Assembly: GCA_004151065.3 (NCBI GenBank)
Contig: NWUY0300072569.1
Coordinates: 12,724-38,746, forward strand
DNA from: Larix sibirica
Lineage: Eukaryota > Streptophyta > Pinopsida > Pinales > Pinaceae
Reading direction: 5' to 3'
Length of the DNA: 26,023 bases
Below, in pieces: positions 19,665 through 26,023 of this stretch. The notes beneath the pieces were generated by a model, which saw only the letters and a program-made list of their open reading frames with translations, ran no database searches and was not told where the DNA came from. A program made the position numbers and the translations under genes. Positions within the stretch are counted from its first letter, which is position 1. Each line of letters begins with the position of its first letter.

Positions 19665-19946
19665 CCAAGGAAAAAAGCGTAATTTAATTAGAGAGTAACC
19701 AAATTACATTTTGCAGAAAGCTTACAATGAGCCTTTTTCAAAAAAGGTTATCTTTTCAGCTTCAAAATATAATATGTCCTCGCATATTGAGACATCCGAG
19801 ATGCACATCAAGGTGCTGTCAAAATAAAATAGAATATCTAAGATCCCCTCAGGATACCCAAAATCCATGTTCAGTCATGCTGTCAAAATATTCTAAACAT
19901 AAGGTCTGTTATATTTACAGTCGATAATAAGTATAAGTCAGAAAAT

Positions 19947-20440
19947 TCACTCATTGGTGATTTGTTCCATTCCCACAATGAATGGTTTGTGATAGTATTC
20001 ATAAGACACTCCATTTTCAGTTTTTGGGATCTTCCACTGGCCAAAGGGAATGTTCAACCCTTTCTTTGAAAGTTGACCTGCAACAACATTCCTCTCCCTG
20101 TAGACATGGCGACAAGAGAAAGTTTCAAATTCCCTCAGGAGTCTCATAACTTCATCCAACAAATTATTTAGCAGTAAATTGTGACATTTATGTGTATTAT
20201 TAACCCAATTGTTCACAACCATAGAATCGCCAAAGATCTGAATGTGTGTGCAGTTATTGTCTAAAGCGAAACACAACAGGTGTTTTAATGCAAAGAGCTC
20301 AGCATAATTTATTTGATCCATATCCAAGGCCCATGTGAATGTGAAAGAAATGATTTTGGGTTTTGTACAAGACGACCCCTCCACCACATAGATGGTTTTG
20401 TGCCGCCCCGTCGAAGTAAGCCCAGGGTCTGAGATTATCG
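19947..20440 (-). pseudogene. C-terminal RNase H domain of LINE ORF2, decayed
   Basis: It would remove RNA from the RNA-cDNA hybrid. The first catalytic Asp is in WAYFDGAA (20412-20410). A one-base shift near 20320 follows. The rest is read in the frame that ends at 19947: AELFALKHLL with the Glu at 20300-20298, IFGDSMVVNNW with the Asp at 20228-20226, and the closing RERNVVAGQLSKKG. That last block normally reads ADxLS; the final catalytic Asp is Gly here (20078-20076). An open frame starting at 20690 is longer, but its first ~110 codons are out of register with the true ORF2 frame, which runs from about 20960 to 20320 with several stops. The domain belongs to the RVT_3 type typical of plant L1 elements. 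Confidence 0.85.
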
Positions 20441-21550
20441 AAAGTCTCGATAGAGATGGCTCATATTGCTGGAATGTTTTTTCCTTGAGGGAAATACGAG
20501 AGGACGTCAATACAGTGGTAGGCCACCAGTTCTGGGATAGAAGGCTTATCCTGAAACACCGCCTTATTGCGGGAAATTCAAATTCCCCAAATGACGAGGA
20601 ATGGAAACACACGATAATTTGTGGTAACAGGGGAGGAGAGCCACGATTTCCATGCCTCCTTAACCGACGGACCCAACCAGTCACAATCAAGATTCAACTG
20701 TGAACGGAGAAAAGACTAGGTTTGAAAGGAAAAAGGACAAGTGATGAACAGATGATGTATTGGATCTTCATTCTATTTACACAGTGCACACCATCCGGGT
20801 CCTTCAATGTGCCATCGTCTCATTCTAACCCAAATAGGAACCTTGATTTCAAGAGTACACCACATGAAGAGTTTTGCTTTTTGTGGGCATTTTGTCTTCC
20901 ATAGCCTTTTCCACCACCATTTTTCTTCTCCCGCATGAACATCTCAAGCCAATTTTTTATATCCTAATTTTGGAGTGTATCTGCCTTGGGGTGCCGAAGA
21001 TCAAATGAATTCATCTCGAGAAACAACAATCCGGACATGTTAGGATCTGAGAGAGATAAGGAATGTGTTCCAGATGTCCCAATAATCTTCCAGAATTCCT
21101 AAAAGCAACGAGCCTTTCCATGCCTGCTTCCAGATGGAAGTAGTCACCGGATCAACAATTTGATTTAGGTGATGTATTCCCTGAGACTAAAGGATATGGA
21201 TAAGTTGGGGAGGGAGGATATGTATGTTCTGACATCCCAGCCAAGGATCAGTTCCGATACGCACCTGGGACGCATTCCCGATCTTCCAATCCAAACCTGC
21301 TTCAATAAGGTGAAAAGAGGACAGAACAGCTTTCCAGATGACAGAGATCCCCATTGTATTTTTAACCGGTCTCCTTACCCAGTTCATAATTGATTCAAGG
21401 ACAATATATTTCTGAGTAACAACCTCTATCCAAATATTTCTTGTGGTAATAATTCTCCATCCTGATTTCGCCGCCAGTGATTTTGCAAACAAATGAACAT
21501 TTTTTAATCCCCACCCACTAAGGGATTTCAGTTGAGCAATCTTTTCCCAC
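20441..21550 (-). pseudogene. C-terminal part of LINE ORF2 including zf-RVT, decayed
   Basis: After reverse transcriptase the frame 21492-21187 reads GWGLKNVHLFAKSLAAKSGWRI, then SIWKAV and GNASQVRIGTDPWLG, all typical of the plant L1 region behind RT. A stop-rich stretch follows (21186-20960). Then the zf-RVT region appears: KRLWKTKCPQKAKLFMW, CALCK and HHLFITCPF (about 20930-20730), with Cys and His in the expected order. TAG breaks the zf-RVT and two TGA lie farther on. The function of zf-RVT in L1 is thought to be RNA or DNA binding. A frame change separates this part from RT near 21560, at an A-run. Confidence 0.8.
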
Positions 21551-23343
21551 TTAACCTAGGGGGAGATGTTTTTTTAATGATTTCCCTGACCATGAAAAAC
21601 TAAAACAAATCCTGCGAGTTTTTTCCAAAATGCCTTTTGGGATCCAGGCAAGGGACATCCAGTATACAAGGATTGCTTCCAGAACAGACGTTATAAGTAC
21701 CAACCTTCCCTCTCTAGATAACCATTTGTAGCTCCAGATATTTATCCTTTTCTGAAGTTTTGCAATCATCCAACCCCAGTGTGATTTCTTATAACAGTTA
21801 GGTTTTAGCATGAATCCCAAATATTTAAGGCCATCGTCGAGTTCTTTTGATTCAAAAGGAAAGAGAGTAGTGTACCTTTGTGTTTCTCTCTCCTCCAAAT
21901 TTATCATAGTAAGAGTGGACTTGCTAGCATTGATATCCATTCCTGTAGCCTTCCCAAAAAGGTCCAGTATAATAGCCAAATTTTAAGCTTCCCTCACATA
22001 GCCATTGCAGAAAATAAGGATATCATCCACAAATAGGTGGGTAATGTTAACTGTATTTGTGATGCCAATGACCGATAAAGTGTCATGTCGCCTCTCATCT
22101 AGAATGGCTCTTCTTATCGCTTCAGCCACCAATAAGAACAACAAAGGAGAGAGTGGACACCCCTAGTGCAGACCCCTTTCCTCCTGGAAAAATGGGGAAG
22201 CAGACCCATTGATGAGCACTGCAAAAGAGATAGTGGTAATGCAGCTCATCACCCATTTGATGAAAGGATAGTCAAATCCCAAATGGGTCATCAACATTCT
22301 TAACTAAATCCAGCTAACTCTGTCAAATTCCTTTGAGACATCGATTTTGATAACAACGCCTTTTATTTTTTTAATTTTAGCGAGTGAAGGCTCTCCTGGG
22401 AGACCCCAATTGCCTCGTGAATTAGTCTTCCTTCCAAAAAACCAAACTGTTCCTGCGAAATGACCTTTGACAGGACCTTTTTCATCCTTCTTGCTATAAT
22501 TTTTGCCACCACTTTGTATGTGATATTGCATAAGGAGATTGGTCTAAAGTCATTTAACGAACTGGGATTATACGATTTTGGAATTAAAGCAATAAAAGTA
22601 GAGATTAAAGGCGGATGGATGTATCCCCTGACCCTAGATTCCTCTACCAAGTGTAGCAGATCAGTTCCAATTACCTCATATTGAGCCAAAAAGAATTCAA
22701 TCGTCCATCCGTCAAGTCCTGGACTCTTGTCTTTCTGGAAACTATGAAGTGTTTCTTTGAGCTATTCTTCTGACATTTCCTTTATAAGGTCCTGATTGTC
22801 TTCATGTGTTATGAACTGTGGAAAAAATTGAGAGAGACGAACAACCTCAGCAATAGTGGCTCTGTTGTCCATATTGTAGAGAGCTTGGAAGTGAGCAATA
22901 CCATGGTGTGCAAGCCCTTTGAAAGAGGAAATGACCTCATTGTTTTCATTTTTCAATTCCCAAATGGTATTTTGGTACTTTCTTCCTTTCGCGAAGGTGT
23001 GGAAGAATTTTGTATTCTCATGCCCGCTTTCCAACCAAATGGCTCTACTCTTGAGCCGCCAGACTTCTTCCTTTTCCTGCAAAATTTTCCTTCTTCTAGC
23101 TTCCAATAATCCCAATTGGTCCTTTGTTTCTTGTGCAAGGAATCCTCCCTCGACAGAGTCCCGCGCCTAGAGAAGTTCCATCTCAATCAATTTCAACTAT
23201 TGCTCATCCCTTTCCTTCTTTTGGAAATCCCATTCCTTTAATTTCCTTTTTACCCTGGAGAGGTTTTGAACAAAGTGCGTAGCAACATGATTTCCTTCCT
23301 CCGGCCTGTAAGGAATCCATAAGTCTTGTATAATATTCTTTAC
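21551..23343 (-). pseudogene. LINE ORF2 linker and reverse transcriptase, decayed
   Basis: The upstream linker (23115-22762) reads GLLEARRRKILQEKEEVWRLKSR, WLESGHENTKFFH and ends at a TGA/TAG-type break. RT follows in the same frame: KDKSPGLDGW, FIALIPKSYNPSSLNDFRPISLCN, YKVVAKIIARRMKKVL and SQEQFGFLEGR. A shift in an A-run near 22370 moves to the frame with VVIKIDVSKEFDRVSW, GCPLSPLLFLLVAEA and the catalytic FVDDILIF (about 22033-22010), then GMDINASKSTL and LKYLGFMLK. TAG precedes GCPLSP where relatives have Gln. FVDD itself is intact. The RT primes on nicked target DNA in this family. It is not translatable as one chain. Confidence 0.92.
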
Positions 23344-24107
23344 TTATTCCTCCTTCAGCCAAGCATCACGAAGCTTGAAAGGGCTAGGAGGTTTGGTAGT
23401 ATCATCCAAAATTTCCAGACAGATAGGTGAGTGGTTTGATTCTCCTCCCAAGTCAACCCATTGTCTGAATTTGTAGTTTTGATCCAATAAGGGTTCTACT
23501 AGGAGAAAACGATCCAACCTCTTTGCAATTCTCCTATCCCCCGATCTTATGTTAGTCGAGGTCGGCTTCATGAGTTTTACATGAGCAATGTTAATGATCC
23601 TGCAATCTCGTAAAAGATGATCAAAGAAGTCCTCCAATGGGTCAGCTCTTGCACTTGGACCCCAAATTTCATGATTTTCCAGAGTGTAGTTCATATCCCC
23701 CCTAGGATTAGGTTTTCCATTTTGAAAAAGGCCTTTTGTTTTAAAATCTCCCAGAAAGGAACTCTCTCCTCATAGGGTCCATAAACATTCAGGACAGTGA
23801 AACTTGCATTTATAATTGCATGGAAATCCTCCACTCCCAATATAGACCCCTTCCCCCAGGATTTTTTTATCTTTATTGTATTTGGATTCCATCCAATTGC
23901 AATCCCTCCTGAATGGCCCCTGGCATCCATGGCCAAAAATTCCAGATGCTTAAAAATATATTTTAGTAGGGAAGTGACCCCTTCCTCCAGCCCTAGGGTT
24001 TCCTGTAACAATAATACATCCGAATGATGCAAGGTGATCAACCTTTTCAAAGCAAGATTTTTTGGGGCACTTTCCAAACCCCTACTGTTTAGAGAGAGAA
24101 TTTTCAT
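23344..24107 (-). pseudogene. LINE ORF2 start: AP-type endonuclease, decayed
   Basis: ORF2 starts at ATG 24107, overlapping the ORF1 stop. The enzyme nicks target DNA to prime reverse transcription. Visible blocks are MKILSLNSRG (family: WNCRG, so Trp and Cys are lost), LLLQETLG with the catalytic Glu, GHSGGIAIGW, VLNVYGPY and LILGG. In the G-run at about 23692 one base is missing, so GGDMN continues one frame over (23694-23344), followed by RRIAKRLDRFL and GGESNHSPI. The SDH motif reads SNH: the catalytic Asp is Asn. Both the frame shift and the lost Asp would abolish activity. Confidence 0.9.
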
Positions 24108-25393
24108 GGGGCACCTTCACCAAGAGCTTTCGCTGCTCTGAGTGCCCCAATGATGGATTTTTTCTTTCCATCCGCAAGTTCTTGTAATGCTCGATGTTGA
24201 GCGGTGGAAATATGAGACGGTCTCCCCCTTCCTTTCCCTTTACTAGGAAGGAGGGAATTTTTCCCCAAACCCTGACTTTGCAAGCTTAATCGCGAGAAAT
24301 CAGGAATGTCTCTCGTCCTCAGTCTAAAGCAAATTGGGCAAGTTTCCAGCGAAAGGGAAGGGGAAGAAATAGAGTGTGAGTCTGTGGTGAGGGGGATAGG
24401 AATCTATTTAGCTTCAGGGTTCGGGTCCATCAGGGGATTGGGTTGCTTCAGGGCATTGGTCGAGGAGCTGACACGAGGGTTCAAAGGGGGTGGAGATGAG
24501 ATCAAATCATCCCTTCTTTCAAATCACAAAGAATTTAAAGAATCTTCCAACGAAGAGAGATTTTTTAGGAGAGCTTCCTGCTTACCCGAGGGATCTGGGG
24601 TCGTCTGAGGTTGAGCTTGTTCCTTCCCCTGCATAGATTTCAAGTCTTCCTCGCTCATCTTCAAGTTGGAAGGGATAGCATCCTTTGGCATTCTTTGAGT
24701 GGAGCCATCGTCATGTTCATGTTCATGTTTCCCCTCCTGAACCTCTCCCTCCATACTTCCATGTTTATATTGACATTCTTCAGTTCCACTTCCGCTTCTT
24801 CCTACCAGTCTCTTTCTTGACCTATCCAATATTTTGCTAAAAACTTGGTTACAGTTCTTTGCAATATGCCCATAAATGTGGTACCTATGGAATCGGAAAA
24901 GGACCCCTTCATAGTCTTATCTTTTCCTACGCCTTGCCTAACCCCAGATTAGATTCAAGTCCTCTCTAAGCCTCGTTCTAATATTTAGCGAAACCAAGAT
25001 TCTTGCTATGGTCATCCGTTTGGTTTGAGTGAATGACATATCAGCATCTATGAATGCTCCCAATGCATTTCCTATGTCCTGGAGTGAATCCCAGTTCCAT
25101 AACTCCCATGGAAGACCTGGTAGTCTTACCCAAATGAGGATTACATCTAGTCTTTCACTTTCTGCATCGAACATGGGCATCCAATTTTTGAAGAGTATGG
25201 GAGTGCTTCCCATGCTCCAGTGCTTCTGCAAGATGCGACCGACAACCTCTTTGCTTCTAATCTTGAAAACAAACCAACCGCGCTATAGCACCAAAATTTT
25301 CAGCTTATAATTTAGTAAATCTGCCCAATTCGTTTCCACCCATCTCTCTAAAATTTCGAGGCTAGGGTATTTCCCTCTAGCCCTGCCGACCAT
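24104..25393 (-). pseudogene. LINE ORF1: DUF4283 and zinc-knuckle RNA-binding protein, stops only
   Basis: ORF1 proteins of plant L1 bind element RNA. One frame of 430 codons runs from ATG 25393 to TGA 24106-24104 without a shift, but stops lie at 25285 (TAG), 24940 (TAG), 24919 (TAA), 24526 (TGA) and 24406 (TAG). The N-terminal DUF4283-like part has RGKYPSLEILERWVETNW, RGWFVFKI, HWSMGSTPILFKNWMPMF, WVRLPGLPWELW and IGNALG. The zinc knuckle, expected C-x2-C-x4-H-x4-C, reads F-HR-Y-HIYG-H-IAKN-C, so the first two Cys are Phe and Tyr. The tail is basic, Ser- and Pro-rich. The frame also continues upstream of 25393 as coding-like sequence with one TAA, so the original start may lie near 25470. 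Confidence 0.87.
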
Positions 25394-25549
25394 AGTCGTT
25401 TATGCCATCTCCAAAGATTGTTCCACCGAGATGTTTTCAGCACAAATTAGGTTTAGGGTTTCCTTTTTGTTGAAGATCAGAAGGAGACTGCGTTAGGTAG
25501 TTAAACTTCTCGACGTTTCAGTGTGGAATTCTTATGATAAAAATCTTGT

Positions 25550-25860
25550 ATTTTCCTAATTAGATTAATTGATATAAATATTCAAAATCAATTAAATATA
25601 AGACCCTACAAAATAATATTAAAAAAACATCATATGTATAGCAACAATTCAAGTTAAATTTTATCAAAATAATTAACAATATAAACACATGCTTTCAATT
25701 AAATTTATTTAAAATATACATTTAAATAAAAACATTTGATATATATTTCAAATTAAATCTCATCAAAATGATTAATAATAAAAAACATGCTTTCAATTGA
25801 ATTTATATAAAATATATATATATTAAAAATAACTTGTATTATATATATATATCTTAAAAT
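25550..25860. repeat. AT-rich stretch with a 98-bp imperfect tandem duplication and TA runs
   Basis: CATGCTTTCAATT at 25688 recurs at 25786, and the flanking words (ATTAAATTTTATCAAAATAATTAA versus the second-copy counterpart) match for about 98 bases each way. TA runs follow at about 25817-25850. No coding signal. The stretch begins about 50 bases beyond the LINE 5' end. Confidence 0.7.
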
Positions 25861-25933
25861 CTCCACAATCTTCTAAGTTTGTGTTTCTTTATCATATAAA
25901 TTGAAAGGATTTTTAGCAATAAATTCTCATTAA

Positions 25934-26008
25934 TGTAGTTTGGATGGTTGGGAGGAATGATTGTTACCCTCCCCACCTAGGTTCAATTCCCACAAGTGAC
26001 ATGTTGAA
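25934..26008 (+). mobile_element. tRNA-like pol III segment, probable SINE head (runs off the edge)
   Basis: TAGTTTGGATGG (25936-25947) fits the pol III A box (TRGYNNARNNGG) with one deviation. GGTTCAATTCC (25980-25990) fits the B box (GGTTCGANNCC) at 10 of 11 bases. The boxes are 32 bases apart, as in tRNA genes. Between them GGGAGG (25950) can pair with CCCTCC around an 11-base loop, like an anticodon arm. There is no clear acceptor stem, and the sequence continues past the window, so a tRNA-derived SINE or a decayed tRNA gene are both possible. I favour a SINE, since an intact tRNA fold is missing. Confidence 0.5.
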
Positions 26009-26023
26009 TTCGTAATGTGTATA

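Larger units (their letters stand above)
19655..25500 (-). mobile_element. L1-type LINE (non-LTR retrotransposon), near full length, inactive
   Basis: On the minus strand it reads 5' to 3': ORF1 with DUF4283 and a zinc knuckle; ORF2 with APE-like endonuclease, reverse transcriptase (FVDD), zf-RVT and a C-terminal RNase H; then about 280 bases of 3' UTR and a run of ten A (T on the plus strand, 19655-19664). This is the domain order of plant L1 elements that acquired an extra RNase H. The 5' end is not sharply marked; the ORF1 frame runs upstream to about 25480 without an ATG before a stop, so 25500 is approximate. I found no convincing target-site duplication. Base composition is less AT-rich than the flanks. 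ORF1 keeps one frame with stops; ORF2 has stops and several one-base shifts. Confidence 0.92.

Noticed and set aside
19947-20690. 247-codon minus-strand open frame as one intact gene
   Set aside because: Only its C-terminal half matches RNase H. Its N-terminal part is out of register with the true ORF2 frame, which continues from zf-RVT to YFDGAA in another frame.
25400-25620. Target-site duplication of the LINE
   Set aside because: I compared bases just left of the poly(T) with the region beyond ORF1 and found no convincing direct repeat, so no boundary is claimed there.

Overview
The window looks like nuclear intergenic DNA from a large plant genome. I infer a gymnosperm (conifer-like), because the DNA is AT-rich, has no intact cellular gene, and is filled with old, heavily mutated retroelements of plant type: a Ty3/gypsy chromovirus, a Ty1/copia relic and an L1-type LINE carrying the extra plant RNase H domain. 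The organism call is an inference; the element identifications rest on motifs seen in the translations.

Layout. Bases 1-406: probable 3' end of a minus-strand Ty3/gypsy element that runs off the left edge, with a 19-bp minisatellite. 1390-2770: 5' fragment of a minus-strand Ty1/copia element (LTR, tRNA-Met primer site, broken gag). 2994-3760: a clean 384-bp direct duplication; each copy has a TATA box and an ATG, and the second copy's ATG leads to a splice-donor-like site. 4161-5290 (+) and 6960-7440 (-): coding-like but broken frames I cannot name. 5751-5893, 8205-8660 and 9631-9900: short tandem repeats.

9907-18340: a full-length chromovirus on the plus strand with 1.74-kb LTRs, a primer binding site, gag, protease, reverse transcriptase, RNase H, integrase, chromodomain and polypurine tract, all in order and all broken. 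Many stops are TAG where the family has glutamine (CAG). 18430-19600: a second unidentified, decayed coding stretch with an 85-bp duplication. 19655 to about 25500: an L1-type LINE on the minus strand, with ORF1 (DUF4283 plus zinc knuckle) overlapping ORF2 (endonuclease, reverse transcriptase, zf-RVT, RNase H) by ATGA, and ending in a poly(A) tract. 25550-25860: an AT-rich 98-bp repeat. 25934 to the edge: a tRNA-like segment with pol III A and B boxes, probably a SINE head.

Nothing here works together as a pathway. The window records successive insertions and decay. I found no convincing new functional system. The best leads are the two unnamed decayed coding stretches, the duplicated promoter-like unit, the CAG-to-TAG decay pattern and the pol III segment at the edge.
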